Shown one piece after another: positions 1-14,900 of a stretch of DNA of 64,000 nucleotides. Within the stretch, counting starts at the first letter, position 1, and every line of letters begins with the position of its first letter. Position numbers and translations under genes: made by a program. This DNA is from Nigrospora sphaerica (lineage: Eukaryota > Ascomycota > Sordariomycetes > Amphisphaeriales > Apiosporaceae), in the NCBI GenBank assembly GCA_018287875.1, contig JAGVVL010000017.1, positions 1,860,001 through 1,924,000 of the forward strand. The letters are read 5' to 3'. The notes under the pieces are model-generated. The model did no database searches. It was not told where the DNA came from and worked only from the letters and a program-made list of their open reading frames with translations.

Positions 1-2280
1 TCCCCCAAGGGGGCAAAAGAGTTTGGGGGCCAGGCATCCAGCTTAGGGGTAGGGCCAGGGACCACTAAGCATTGGTTTGCCTGCATGGAAGAAGATCCCC
101 CCCGGGGTGATTGGTCGGTACCCGAAAGTGACGGCGACACAGGAAGATGACTATATGCTCATCCTGGCGTGGGGAGAGCGCGGCCATTGCAGGTGACGCA
201 TGCAACCCCCCAGCGCTGCCGGATGCGCGTCCGACCCCCCCCCGGTCTCTGGTGGATGTTCGCCGTGGGTATCACGGTGGGTGGAGAGGGTTCGGCGTCG
301 CAATGGCTGACCATGGATGTTTTCCTTTCCTCACCCCACGCTTGCTGACCACCGGCGTTCAATCTCACCCGCCGTGCCATGGGGGGAGCGGTAGCACCGT
401 CATCTTGGGGAACAAGCCCCCCTCCAACACGCGAGGTCGGCGAGCCGTGGCCACGGCGATCGACGCCGGGAAGTCAGCGCGTCGTGGATGAGCAAAAGGG
501 ACGGGGCCAGCGCCATCCGTCCCCTCCCCAAGGAACGGCCCGTGGTTCCCATAGGACGGCGCCATCAGCGCCGTTTCCTCCCGCCCGCCAGAGCGAAGAG
601 GGCCCGCATCGCGGCAACGGGAGGCGGGCGGCGTGGTCTCACGTTGGATGCTGGGCGTGGGAGAGGACCATTGGGTGCTGGCGGTGAGCACGGGTGAGCA
701 CGCTGCTCGTCGTTGCGACCCGCCCCCAAATGTGACGATGACGCTGTTGGGGTTTGCTTCGAAATGGCGTAAGCTGCGTCCCCAGAGCATGGCCCGTACA
801 TCTCGGTGCGACGTTGCAGGTTGGGATCTTGTCCAAAGAGAGAGGCTGATGCGGGGGGGCACAGGGAGTCGAACGCCCGTCAACCCGGATCTCGGGGCTG
901 TTCCAGGCATACTTGGATATATGCATCTTAATTGATTCTATTTTATCGACCATTTTATCATTTACCTCAACCTGAAAAGAGGGTCAGAAATGTCGGGGGG
1001 ACAGAAGGATCGGCGGGTGTAACCGCAGTTCCAACTCCCCGGATCCCGTACTTGCGCTGTGACACTGGCCGTCGATGAGAGATGCGCGGACGAACCTCCG
1101 TCTACCCCCTCGTTAAACGCCGCCCCGAGGGGGAGAGGGGAGGGGGGGTGTCCACGTCCGACAGTCTGGCTACCTCCACGCCCGCCAGGAGATACCTCAC
1201 GAACTCGGCCGTGATACAGCCCTGAGCCACTGTGTAAGTAAATAAGTAGGCTTCGCAAATCCCGGCCCTCTGGTCGGACGTGGCGAGGTACGCAAACGAA
1301 AGCCCGCCACGGGGGGCCTTGGCCTCGGTTGCCCGTAGGCATATGATTGAGCAGCAGAGATATACGAGGGACCTACTCTCTCGTCGGCCCTGTGCGACGG
1401 CGGCGTCGCTTCCCTTCCCGCCGCATTGGCCACCGAGCCACGGTGCCACAGATGTGATCCAGCCGTGTGGTACGTGGACGCTGGTCAAGTGAGGAATCGG
1501 AATCCCGTTTGGGAGAGCAAGTCGCACCGAAAAGCCTGTCACAGCGCGTCCAGCCCCGGACTACCGCCATGGACCTTCATAACCTATTTCGGTCCTCCGT
1601 CGTAGCCCGCGCACGGGAGGGGAAGAGCATGTCGAAACGGCCTTCGGTCCCTGGCCTCGTGCAGGGCTGCTCTCGCCCTCCTGCTCCGGCTAGGAAGGAT
1701 CCAAGACCTGCAGGATGGTCAGCCACGGGCAGCTCGGCGGCGGTATGACCGCCTCCGTTTAGCTCGGGGCTTGCCGAGTTTGCATATCTCGTGATGGCCA
1801 ACACTCGTCTGCTCCCCTCACCCGGAAACGAATCCTGGGGTTGAGCCCGTCACACCTATTGCAAACTCCACTCGTCCCGGCTCCGAGGGGAGTACACGCC
1901 TATCGAGAATTAGCACTCATCGAGTTACGGCGCCACCGAGACTACGTGCTCGTACGCTGCGCGAGGCGGGCAGGAGGCCACGACGAGCCCCTGAAAGTCC
2001 GCCGGCAGGCGCGGTAGTGAACAGGGGGGGGAGGCGCCTGTGCGAGGTTCGGGTGCGCGCAGTCGGGAGCGCATAGTCCCGAGGACGATGATCTCACGCA
2101 GAAGATTTGCTCTGTGCTTGTCACACTCCCCAGGGGAGAAAACGCGGCTGGCCATTGCCTCGGGACCTGCGGCGTGCGACGTGGACCATGGAGAGAGGAG
2201 CATGAGCGCGCCCGCGGGGCCCTCGGTTCGGCGAGCAACAGGACAGCTGCCGCCCGAGAAAAAAAGGGGAGCGAAGGTCT

Positions 2281-2317
2281 GTGTGTGCGCGTGTGCGTGC
2301 GTGTGTGTGCGTGCGAG
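2281..2317. repeat. Imperfect GT/GC dinucleotide tract
   Basis: Alternating GTGTGC units make an imperfect purine-pyrimidine dinucleotide microsatellite in gene-free DNA. Confidence 0.8.
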
Positions 2318-3715
2318 AAGGAGGCGTGCTCGCCGATCTGCTAACGTAGGGCGCTTGTTCACCGCTCGACAGGTCCTATGACTTGGCGGGCCTCACGGGC
2401 TCTTCGGAGCGGAAGGAAAACCACGGCATAGCGCTCCCAGCCCGCACCCTTGCCCATTCCGGCGCCGACATGCATGGACAGCGCGCGCCTACTGCGCAAC
2501 GAAGGGCTCACTCAGGCGGAGCCGGCCTGATGCAAAAGGGTCACGGCGACCAAAAGAACGACTGCAGAACCGGGACTGGAGCCGTGATGCGCGACCTTTA
2601 GGGCCGTGATGCCTCAACACGCCAGCGATGCACGCGTCAGACCCCCTGGGACCGGCCGACGCGACCGGCTAACATGGCACAGGGCCAAATCAGCACTCAA
2701 AGCGACGACGCCTGCATCGTACCGTTGCCCCGTATTCCGTCCATCCCATAGCTCTTCTAACCCGGAGTAGCCCTGCCGACCAATGCGGCTTGGTAGGCAG
2801 TTTCGGTAGTCGCAACCAAGCAGTGAGTGCCACGGTGGGATGATTTGGGATGACTATGACCCCCTCCTGGGCCCAAAACGGCCGCCCGCGTCAACTGGCC
2901 GAGACGCAATGCGTTCACAGGCAACTACATGCTAGGCTTCCCGACTGGTCCAACCATATCGTGAGAAGGAGGCGTGCAGCAAACCAACGATGCATCGACA
3001 CGGGCTGCCGATGCGGCCCCTAGCGGCGGTGGCGTCGGCGGCGCGCGTGCAAGGCAAGGCAATATAACTCTCTCTCCAGCGAGAGGGCTCGTGATCATGT
3101 TCCCGTACCTAGTAACCGTGGTGTCTGTACCCCTCCCCTAGATATGTTGCGGCCGTTCGACATAGGAATGACTCGTCAGGTCACTCTAGTTGTGCCGTCC
3201 GAAGGGGGGAAAAGCAGGAAAAGGAAAACGAGATTGGTGCACATGTCCACAGTTCATACAGCTTGAACGAGTCCAGGGCAGGCTTGGAAGGGGTTGGAGC
3301 AAAGTGGCACAGACGGATGACTGATGGCAGACTGTCGAATATGGGGTCCAATGGCAAGGGAAGGAATTAAATGACATCATGGGCGCCTCTGGGCCCTGGA
3401 CTGACGGGGAGACGGGCCTTCCGGTTGTCCAGCCCCGGCGGCACTTCTTCTTCTGGGGCCTTCGTATCGGCCCCATCACCGTACACGTGGGCGGGCGTTG
3501 TGGAATGGAAGAGTGAGAGACACACATAGAGAGAGAGGCTGAGGGTGGGCTGTGGAATGGCTGCCGGCGGGGTGGAATACGATCGATCAATCGTGCCCCC
3601 AATTGCTCGCCAAACCCCCCCAAAAGCTGGATTGAGGCCAACAATTCTAGGACGGGCAGCTTAGCACAGGAACCTGACCTTGGCTCAGGGCCATCGAGAA
3701 AGAGGTCAAGGAACG

Positions 3716-3716
<1 letters not shown>

Positions 3717-3747
<31 letters not shown>
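3717..3747. repeat. (AC)n microsatellite
   Basis: About fifteen uninterrupted AC units, followed by further AC-rich sequence to about 3771. It lies in gene-free GC-rich DNA. Confidence 0.95.
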
Positions 3748-3749
<2 letters not shown>

Positions 3750-5947
3750 CACATACACACATGCATACACAACATGCCAGAAAGAGTCCAGACCGCGGCT
3801 TCGGAATTGTCCCCCATTCCCGAGGGGCTGGATCTCGATTTGCATGAACTAGTACCCAATTCGGCCCGTCCACTCTACAGCCCACCAACCGTCACGGGGA
3901 GGAATAGACGGCACGGCCTCGCTTGCCCCCTCCCCTCCACAGCCCGCAAAAACCGCCTTTTTGGCCCATTCCTTGCTTTGTTACTGCCCGCCGGGCGGGG
4001 GGTGGGAATTTGGGGGGCTTGGCCTCTCTCGCACGTTTGGGTAGCCCGGGCCGTTTAGGAAAAAGGATTATAACAGAAGGGCCTCGATCCGGCACGCGCG
4101 CGCCGCATTTGCTCGATCGCAGGAGGGGCTCCATCGTGATCTGCATCGACCGAGGCAACGGGGCAAAGGAAAGCGTCCGCCCACGAAGAGCGGGAGAGAT
4201 AGGGCCACCTGACCGACGGCCTCGGGAGACGGACGGCCGTACGGAGGGCGTGCGCGCACGTACGCACACTCGCACACGCACGCATCCGTGACCCGCCGTT
4301 CCTCCCGCTGCCCGAAGCCGCCAACCGTACTACAGTCGTCGTGGCCTATCGTGGGATTTGGCCCTGTACCGCTCCGAACCTTAGGTACGGAGAGCATCCG
4401 TAGCACTGGCCCGTCTACGCGCGTACTTCCCCTTCTTCCCTCTTGCGGACTACGGGGTGCCGGCCCATCTCCGCCGTCGGGTGCAGAGAGGGCCGGGGAC
4501 TCCAGATTCCTTTCGTGCTCTCCATTGCCCCCCCCCTCCCCAGCGCCCGAGCCTGAGGAACCGCTCCTGGCCTCCCCCGACCGCCGCCTTCGTTCGGTTC
4601 TGGGCCACTCAACGCCGAAGCGCGCTTCGTCTCGTAGCCTCGCCCGGGTGTAGCGCGGGCCAGGACCGGTCGTGGAGCCGGCTGTCTACTTGCTCGTGCG
4701 CGCTTCGCGAACAAGGCCCGGTTTGAGGCCCCCCCCCCGAGTGGTGAAATTAGAAATGTGCCTCTTCCGCCTGCCCGTCCGGTCTCTGTTTTTGCCGTGC
4801 TGCACTACCAAGCCTCCACCCCCGTCACATGAGCGTCCTCCTGAGCAGCCTCGCTGTGCGCCGCGAGCGATCGGCGGACTGCCAAGACAAGGCCGCCGTT
4901 CCGGATGGCCTTGCCCTGGGGGTGGGAAGGGGGTTGTTTGGCCCTCGCTGCGGTGGCCGTGGTCAATTTCCCGATGCTCTTGACTCGCTCCGTTCGCGCG
5001 GACGGCTCGTGTCGTATGGGGGCTAATGGTTGGGGGACGGGATAGGTACCCGCGGGTATCACTTGAGGGCCGGGAATAAGGCAGAGAGGGAGGGGGGAAA
5101 GGCAGGTACTGTCAGGCAGGGCAGCCCGTGGGCAGAGCACACGGTGGGCAGGCATGCCGTCGTCGCGGCGTCTCGGGTCTGGTCATGCGCCCGGCCTAGC
5201 TCATGCGATCCGCCGCGCAAAGACAGCGCCGTCGCTACTTCGCGAGGCCTTGCCCGCCGTAGGTGCGGTACGGTCCTCGCGCTAGGTACTTCGCCCGACG
5301 GAGTGTGTCATCTCCCTGTCAGAAAAGCGTGTGGGGGATCTGCGGCTGGCCATGCTGGCGCAAACAAGCAACCAAGCCCATGGGGGACGGATGCCTCTTC
5401 CCAACGGATGCGCTTATGGTGTCGTAGTTCGAGGGGCGATCGATCAGCGCGCAAAGAGGCACGTCAGCCTGCCCACGGCCGTCTATTGTTGGAGAGGCCT
5501 GGGCGCCGCGGGCCAGCCCTTTTTGCTTCCCCCGGGGCAGGCGGCATCGCCTACCGCGGGGTGACAGGTCATAGGCAAACATCCTCCGCCGTGCGAGCCA
5601 ATCGCCGTGACGGATTCCCGGCTCTCCCCCGACGAACATGCCTACCTATAGCCTGCGACCCGTGCAATAGCACTCGCCCGTAGCGCAACGCCGTGATTCG
5701 AGGTGGTGGTGGCATGCCGTTGCCGCGCTGAAACTACAACGACCTTACTTTTGCCCGAGGGCCAGGCTTCGCGATCACTACCGAAGCGTGTGGTGGGCGT
5801 CTCACCTTGGGCAGAAGGAAAGGGTGTGTGCGGGCGTGTCGGGTGTGCGCGTGTGTGTCTTCCCCGCAATCGAGAGAATGCGCATCCTTCCCCGTGCATC
5901 AGCCGTTGCGTAGGCCTGGGGAACGCGAGCGCCGGCCTATCGCCATC

Positions 5948-5975
5948 GCCGCCGCCGCCGCCGCCGCTGCCGCCA
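5948..5975. repeat. (CCG)n trinucleotide tract
   Basis: Tandem GCC/CCG triplets, nearly perfect. They read as poly-Ala or poly-Arg in chance frames but are not linked to a recognisable gene. Confidence 0.8.
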
Positions 5976-8900
5976 CCGCCCGCACGCCCGCACGCACGCA
6001 AAGCATGTAGCTCTCGTCCCTTCCTGGCGGCCCCCAACCGGGCAGTGATACTGGTGCACAGGATGTCCGGCCGGCCAGGTCCGCGTGCATGTAAGAGAAG
6101 AAGGAACCAAAAGAAGACAAGAAGATGGTTGCACCTTTGCGACCTCTGTACACCCTCTTTCCCATCCTTGGCCCTGCCGTTCAGTCTAGCCGCCCGTGGG
6201 GAGCCGCAGAAGACGTCCGCGGGCGTGAGGGGCTGAATAGTGAGCGCATGACCGATTCCGTCCTTCTTACTGGACTCGCCGAGGGGGGGGACCGTTTACC
6301 CCCCGCGCCCAAGGAGGAGGCGAAGTTGCAAGCCATGCGGGTAAGCAAGCGAGCAAACGACAGCAAATCAATGCTCGTCATCTGGCCCTTCATGTTTTTT
6401 TTTTCCTTCTTGACCTGTTGCCCCTGGCGTATGGGGAGGAAGAGGGAGGGGAGGGGTGATGAAGATGAAGCACTTCGCCCCCTCGTCAGCAAATATCCAA
6501 GACGGCATCACGTCGCTGTGATATCAATTGGCCCCTTCGCTTCCCATTTGGGTGGCTTCGGGGAGAAGGCGGCGCGCGCCGGAAGGGGGTGGGGGGGGTT
6601 TTGCTTCCTTGGGTTTCTTCTCTTCGCATACTGCGAAGCGTGAGCGGCGAACCCTGTCCGCCTCTTGCGCAACGAAGCGATCGACTCTGGACCACTGCAG
6701 TATCGGCTCCTCGCGTTTGGTGCCTGATTCGTGGCGGCAGGCTAAAAGAAGAAACAGAGAAAGATGGGATGGGAATTCGTGTGTGTGCGGCGTGTGAGGG
6801 TGTGCAAAACCCGGAGAAAGCGCCCGGGCGAAGTTGCGCACCGCGCCGTACCAACTGTCGCCCTTCAGCTATCATCCCTGGGATCTGCGTGTCTTGAGGG
6901 CCATACCAGCCGGGCACCCGAGGGGCCCGGCATGTACCAGGCGGCCAGGCACCAGGCAGGGCGAGCCGAGCGAGTCACGATGGATGGCAGCAGCAGAGCA
7001 GAAACCACCCCCAAGATCGTGCCACGCCCGGGGCGTAGCGCCCATCGTGTGTAAGCGGGATCTACAGAGCCACCCGTCCTCACTTGGCCCATCCATCCAT
7101 CCGTCCGTTCGACTGCCCACCACCTCTGCACTCGCACACTCTGGCGGATCGGTAAATCGTCATCGTCGTGTAACTTGGAGCGAAGAGACGTGCAAAGGCT
7201 TACCAGCCCGGCCGGTCAGCGTCTGCCTGTTGCGATACGATGGAACGTTGTTCGGTGGGTAAGCTGCTACTTGGGCAACTATTGTTGGGCATCTCATGCC
7301 CCTCCGGTCTGTAGGCCTGTGTACGAAGTTGTACGGAATGCAGCTGAGCTGAGATATTTTGGGAAGCGACCCAGCAAAGACCAATCGCCACCATCAGCTG
7401 GTCTGGTTGGCCCGTGGCTGATCTGTCTGACGTGCAGCAGGGCCGGGCCAGTGTCATGCTCGCCCTCCAGATGTTTGCGCCGGCACATGCAAGGTAGTAT
7501 TACTGTACCGTGTCCCTGACCGGGACCGTGGGCGCCGTCCTAGGTACAGGTACTACCGGCAGCCAGTAAGTGGGAGCCCTAAGATACTTCCCGGGAGCGC
7601 GTCCGTATACTGCCGCCTCAACTCTGTAAACGCCGCTGTGCTAGGACAACTAAGAAAGACCGGAACTGGAACGGGGCCGTGGCACGGTTCCGTTCGGCTC
7701 CGGATACGCCTGAGGGGGGGAGTGCATCAGATAGACACTGAGGCAATAGCGGGTAAAAAGTCACGAGGTTACCTCGGTTGCTAGAAACACTATGCGCCGA
7801 GTCGAGTTTTCAGCGTGCGTGGGGTATACCTGCACCATTGCCCCGGATTGCGGGGGCTCCATGTTGTGCCAACCAACACCTGCAAAAGTTGTGGTAGTAT
7901 GTAAGGAAGTACCCATCCCCCGTTCGTATATCGTACCAGTAGGGCTGTCGGTTCCCGCTAGGCTAGGTACAGTACACACTGTGCTTGTATCGTGCGCGGA
8001 GGGACAGCCGGGTCCTGCGGCCGGACTTCTGAGTCGTACGGGTTCATCTCATGAGAGGAATTGATACGCTAGCTCGCTGCTTTGTATGGCCGGTGATGCC
8101 GGCTGCATTCTTCAGTCAGCCGCTCGGAACCCCAAAGCATAGGATGTGGTAGACATGGAATGTTCTGTGCCCTGCGTTCTCAGGGTCCAGTCCAGGTGAC
8201 CACAAAATGAGATTGGTGTCTTAGTGCTACGTAGCTGGGACGTTAGCCCGGCAGTTCCTGGGCGCCTGCGCCGAGGTGCGGCAGCGGACAAATGGCCGCC
8301 CCATAGCTGTATCGGAGGGGTCCACGAGGTTCCTCTGCTGCCAGTCCGCCCTGATGTTGGTTGGGTACAATGGCGACCGCATCGTGGCGATGGTGACGGT
8401 GTTGCGTTGGAGCAAGATGGATGCGTGACAGGCTCGCCGCCCGGAGTGCGCTCGGCGCTGTGTCAACCCGCGCTTCGGCTCTTCGCCGAAGGGCCTGACT
8501 AACCCAAGGCCGGCGAGAAAGGCGAGCAAGGCAGGACCCTGAACCGTTGCGGTGGGGCCACAGATGGGCAATCCTACGGCTGGGCGTGTACTGGCTATCC
8601 ATGTACACAATGGCTGGGAGGCTAGTTACTGGTGCTGCCATGCTGGAAAAGCATTCAGCCATGGAGCCATGTGCCTGAGAACGACCGAAAAGCGCCGAGA
8701 TGACGACCGTCCGGTTTCGAGCTAGTCCCAACCCGGCCAGTACATCCGGGGTAATGGAGAGCGGTTAATGCCCGCCCTGTCAGCTTCCCCATAATGGCAA
8801 GGCCACATGATTCGGAATCCGCCAGGGCGAGGGACTGTATAGTTCCAGGGCCAAATGACGATGGCATCATGGGTTGGCAAGCCGTCGCCTGGAATCCCAA

Positions 8901-11900
8901 GTCCTGGAGGGCGTCCGCAGGGTCTGGGGTCCGCCGGATCCGTCAGGCGGGCCATGTGAGGAGTCTTTTTTCCTCTTCCCTTGCGACACGCGGGGGAAAG
9001 GGTCGGGTATATGGAAGGAACCTTTGTTACGAAGTAGACAGGCTGGTTGAATGCCCGGTTCCTGGTGGACGGAGAAAACCGGCGCTTGTCGAGACACTCC
9101 CTCCTGGCCACGGTGCCACAGGAGGCGCAGCGAACCAGGTACCGATCCAGGACGCCGATAGCCTTGCGTGCGAGGCCTCGACAGCCTCGCCGTGCACGGA
9201 ACCGTTTGCCCGCGAAGGCCCGTGGCCGTCGGGTTTCCGGAAGTGCAGAGGGCGTATGGTTCCCATGAGCCACCCGGCGGCGTGTTGTATTATCGGTGTT
9301 ATTGGAAGGGAGAATGGCGCCTACGTGGTCCCCAAGGCGGCGTGGTGCTGCCTTCGGTCGCCTCGAACTCGTCGGCGCCAGACGTGGCTGGCCTCCCATC
9401 TCGGCTCGTCGGCCAACCTTGGGCTCACAAGCCCTGGCCCGCGTGGCGAGCTGCCCAGGGCCGGGCAGGGTCACGATCACGAACTGTCTCGTCCCCGTCC
9501 GCCCCGCCCGCACAGCGTCGGCGCTTCCTCAGCGGTACGCCGAAACCAGCCAGCAGGCCTGGACCATGTGAGTCCCAGCGCAGGGCGCCGAGGCGGCGGC
9601 GAAGCTGCGCTGCCACGCTAGAGAGGGGGACCCTGAAAGGGCGAGAAGCTCTAAAACGGTCACGCAGGCCGACCTTCTCGCGGGGTGGATGGTGGTGTGT
9701 CTTGGACCCTTTATTCCGCGCCGTATGGGCGATGGACAGGTACCGTTTGGCGCGCCGCCCCATCTTTTGGTTAAGCGGACCAGTCATGGTGCCTCTACTG
9801 AGCCACCTCTACCCTGGATGGCAACCTCGCGGACGGCCCAGACGGAACTGCGCGCCGCATCCGGTGTCAAAGACCAGTCTGGAACGGATCCAGGAGGTGG
9901 TGTGGTTTTCCCGTCCAGGGGAACCCCCCCTCCCTCCTTCTGCCTCCAGTCTGCATTACGGCTCTGGCGGACAGCTGGCTAGAGCGCGCGTCGTCGTTCT
10001 GAATACGGGCGCGTTACGCGGCACCACTGCGGATAGCGCAGATGACTGGCGGGGGGCCGGACGCCGATCATGCGTTGCCAGACGCCATTTTCACATTTTC
10101 GCCATCACAGCGGTAAGGGCATTGTTAGCCGTAGCACATGGGGAATTCGCGAGGAGCCGGTTTGCCTGCCAGAGGAGCCGACTGCGCCCGTCTCCAGAAG
10201 CGGCAAAATCCAAAATGCCATTCGTACGGACCGTCAGGGACGGAGGGAAATATGGGGCCCTGCATTTGGCTTGGGGAGCTTGTACAGAGGTAGATCGCTC
10301 CTGATTCGAGCGGCCAGAGGCGGCTGACGGGGGACCCTTTACGCAGTGCTGGGGCTGGGGGAGGGGTGGGTGGCGGTCATCCAGCCAAAGCCTCTTTGGC
10401 CCTTGGTCCCCACCCGTTGTCCCCTCACTGCCATCCACTGACAGCCCGTATTGCGGGCAGATTGGCAGCTGCACACGTGCGTGACACGGGACGCCGACGA
10501 CTCTGCCAGGACTGGTCACGGAGACCTAGGTATGGCATGGAAGAACCGACGGATCGCCCACACGTAGCTGAATGCGGAACCTCCTATCCGCGTAGGACCT
10601 GGCTAGTAGTAGTGTGTACCTCCGTGGAAGGGCCTGGTCGTGCCGCCGGATAAAATAAATCGACAAGATAAATTGATTTCGTCCAGAGCAGGCGACGAGG
10701 CCTGGGCGGTACCTATCCCCGTAATCCCGCGGCTAGGGGTGTTGTTGTTTCTCCCTTGGCGATCCGTGACCACCGGGCATTCAGGTTGCGATGGATCCGT
10801 TGCGACGTCGGGGAAGCTTGGGATGGATGTGTGTGTTCGCCGTCTCAGACGGGGACCGAGATCAACCGGCCAATGAGAATCGTGCGGCTGCGCTGTACAG
10901 GCAAGGTGGGTTGTTACCTGCGCCCTCCATACCACACGCTTTCTAGAATGCTGTTATCAGGTTGATTGTCAAGCTGTTGTTGTTCAGCGCCAACCGAAGC
11001 CCTGGGCAGCGTTGTACATTATTCGTTACGGGTATACAGCTTTCGGGACCGCAAACGAGGTCGGTGTAGCCACCCTGCAAATTACCTGCCGGGTGCCCAA
11101 TATAGCACACCCTTCCTCCCTCTCTCTTTCCAGGGCTCCATGTCTGCCCGGTCGCCGTCGGCGGCATCGTCTGCTCAATAGGGAATGCGCGTCGCGGCAC
11201 CTGGCCGGAAGCGAGGGAGGGGTGCATGGCCCATCGTACCACCCGCATCTCACAAACCGCTACCGGCTCGACGGAGGCCAATTTCCGGTAGGCCGGGAGA
11301 CAAGCCGGGAATACGTGTGACTGCCCTCCTACCAGTCTGCCGGGCCTTTGCAGGGCGGACGGGCACATGGCCCTGGCCGGGGCATATGAGTGACAGGTCA
11401 ACAACGCTCGGCTCTTCAAACTTTCTGCCACTCCCTCCTCCTCTCTCGCTTTCCCTCTTGGGCGATAGAAATAATGGAGGCCTTCATTTACCACTCCCTG
11501 GTCGTCGGGGCTGGAGGACTGGCACACACGCTCGACGATGCCTGGCAGCTGGATAGACTGGTAGAGGGGCCGTTCTTTTTGTTGCTAGGGAGGAGGGGCT
11601 GGCTCGCCCGTCATCAGAATGTGACAAATGACTATCCGGCGCCGTCGACATCATGCGACGCCCACGATGCAAGTAGACTGGCCACCTCCGACTCCTTGAT
11701 CAATCCCATACCGGCCCCCTGGACCGGGTGGTGGGAGGGCCACGACACGACCGTTTGTACGTGTCCCGGGACTGTAAGTAGTGGGTAGCAAAGAGTGTCG
11801 GCGAAGTGCAGCGCAGCCCCGGCGCGCATCCGGGGCGCAAGATCTGTCGCTTATCTGCAATGGGGACGGATGGCGTCGGTAGAGGGGGGCCGAAGGGACA

Positions 11901-14900
11901 ACAACCGACCTCGGAGCGCCCGCCTTCCGCCTCTGGCTTTTCCACCAAGAGAAGCAGCTAGAGAGTCACGGGCACGCGGCCTCCCGCACCTACCGACCCT
12001 CTCGAAACGGCCATGGAATTAGCTAGCGCCGTAACAAATCCGAGCTGTCACTGCGAAGCCCCCCCCCTCGGGTGCGCCGTCGAAGCGGGCAGAGTGGCTG
12101 GTGTGGCATGGCTCGGGTAAATTGAACATTGGCCATGGCAAACATCGATGGAAAGAGATGGGCAAGTTGGAAGTGTGGCATTGCGATCGTTCCAATATGA
12201 TTGGGGGCCGACCGTCCGTCAGGTTAGGCGGCATCGGTGGCGCCGCCTCCCCAGGGCGCCTCTTTCTGGGGACCCGGATCAGATACGACGCAACGGATCG
12301 GAGGCGGGCGCGACGCCGAAAAAAGCAAACTTTGAGTGAATAGGCATGCGATGCTGACTTTCAGCTGCCGGTGCGGCCTCAGCAGTCCGCGGCTGATCAT
12401 CATGACGAGTTCATCTGGCCCAAGACACAGGCGACCAACGCGGTCGACCAGAACCAGCGGCCTCGGTTGCCATTAGTGACCGGGTTGCTAGCCTTGTGTC
12501 ACCACAAGATACGTGATCCCTCGCTTCGTGGCCGCCCCAATCTTACTCGGATCTGGAGCCATCCGCGTAGATGATGTCTGATTTGGATACAGTGCAGCAT
12601 GTGTGCAACAGAAGGATTCAAGGCCCCTGGGGTAATAAGGGATGATAGCCGGGCCCGGTAAGCAGCCAGACTTTCGAAAAGGTCAGCCAACCAGCACTCG
12701 GGCCTAGCACAACGGCCCTGGGCACCTTTACCTTCCCACGCACGTAACCGCTGGAAGTGTTCCGCGGCGCGGCACATCGTCGTCGGCCCAGAAGGCTAAA
12801 GTCACGATACCACAATGGATGGCGGGCTAGCCCTCCAGGAGTTGGCTGACGGTGAGCCGGCAATATGTGCAACGTAGCTGCGTGGTTCCTGTCCTACCGT
12901 CTGGCCAAGCCGCGCATGCCAGGCCAGGCACCGGGCGAGTGAGGAATGCATGTCACATGGCGGGAAGCGAGACCGTCTAGCCGGTACCGAACCAAGCAGG
13001 CGAGAGAATGGGCTTGCATCCCATCGCTGCTGGGTTTCGTGTCCCCAGAAACGCATAACGCCCCAAGCTTGGTGAAGCGCCGTGCTTGGTAGCCAGATGG
13101 AACGAGAGGGCCAGAGCGAGGGGGCCGGCGGGCGCACAAACACCCGGAACGAGCCATCCACGGAGCAGCAGCATGTGATGCTGGGATTCTGGAGTGCTGG
13201 GCTCGTGTTTCAGAGTAGAGGGTACCCCGAGTCGCTAGCACATTGGCCACGACCCCGCGTCCTCGGTATCAGTCAGGCAGTGCAAGGGCATCCATCGGGC
13301 GGGCTGATCGACGGCCTCCTCGCCCCAGCAGACAGAAGCCACCACCAGTGCTGTTTAGCTTCCCTTCACCGCTGGCACGGATGGAAGGGTTGGGCCTGCA
13401 GCAGCGACCTAGGTATCTTATGCCCAGGCCGTTAATCGCAGCGTGATGCCGCCGCCGCCGACGCACTCTGTCCCCTTTACGACGTGGCCCGGTGCGCGTG
13501 AGCAGATGCCCGTGGGCCAGAAGCCAGCCGTGGCTTGGCCGCTGACCTGGAAGCGAGTGACCGCCGCCGAGGGGGAACGGGTGGACGGGATCTCCCCTTG
13601 TGTCCCCCCCCCCACACTACCCGGGGCCGGGGGTCTCCTTGTACCCAGCTATCCCCCATTGGCTTCTCTTGCCTTGCGCCGGGAAAGCGAGCCGCGGTCA
13701 GAGTCATTGATGAGATATGACGAGAAGCTTGAAATTTATAAACTTGATCAACCGGGATTGTGAGCCCTGTCCGCACATAGAGGAGGCCCGGGATTTCATG
13801 CCATCTGCGCCGCGGCACGAGCGTGCACGGCGGTGGCCGAGGCGAGGGCGAGCAGTAGTGGTCGCCAGCCGTAGTGTCTGGGTCGGGGAGCTGTAATAGA
13901 TGATAGCCTCACCTTCGGCGCATCCAGCTCATTCGGGCAGGACAGCAATTGAATTGACAAGAGAGGGGCAAACGGCCGAGCGTCGCACCAGCTGCAGCCC
14001 ACGAAAAGCCGACCCTAGGGACACGTGGGTGGACGCGAAAGACGGATGGGTCTGTGAGATTCACCCTCAGCGGGACAGGGCATGGGCAGATTGCACCTTG
14101 GGGGTTCCGGCGCGGCGGTTTGTCGTTCTACGGAGGACCCCCCAAACGATGCCTTCGGGGGCCTGGCCACGACGTCCTGCCTGCCTATTCTGTTGAGCCA
14201 AGCAGCGAGGTGCGGGCAAGCGAACTGCAATTCTAGACTTCCCTGGCCGACCCTTGCTCACCGAAGCGTGGGGGGCAAGGGAGCCCGAAGTTGGGGGGTT
14301 CGTCCAACGGACGTCAGGCAGTCTGGCCGGCGCCGTCCCCCAGCTTCACCTCCATGTCTGCCAAGCTATACCTAATGTACCAACCCAGGCCCAGCGCGCA
14401 GCTACCAGGTTTGCGCTCTCGAAATAGACCACAACATCAATGGAAGGACGCCGGCGTTCGCGAGCACCACAAGCCGACGAGGGCGTGTAAACCGAGCGGT
14501 ATTCGGGGCGCAGGAATACACGGTGTACGGCCTCTTGCGCGCTCCCATGCCCCCTGATACAAGCCGGTCCTTGGCCTGCCCGCCTGGTCACGAAATGAAA
14601 GGCGGACAAGCAATAAGTACATGGGAGGTCAGCTGCTATCCGCGGTAAAATGAGGTACTCGGCTGGGTCGTCAGCCAATGCCAGTGTCTCCGACGAACCG
14701 CCTAGCCAGACTCGCGGGCGAGCACGTACGAATAGCACGAGCACCGGCGCCGCCAGCAACTGGCTCATGCGCGCTCCCAAGGGGCCGGGCGCGGGCGCGT
14801 GTGATTCAGGAGGTGGTAGCACTACCATGCGCTGCTGCGCGCCGACCACGTTTCGCAGCGCCGACGCCAGCAGAGCCCAGGTCCGGTCCGACTTTTGCGA

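Noticed and set aside
855..900. T-arm-like sequence on the minus strand (GTTCGACTCCC)
   Set aside because: T-stem pairs poorly and no 5' half of a tRNA is present.
9168..10304. 378-codon plus-strand open frame in the gene-free region
   Set aside because: No recognisable domain, composition of a GC-rich chance frame, and other long frames overlap it on both strands.
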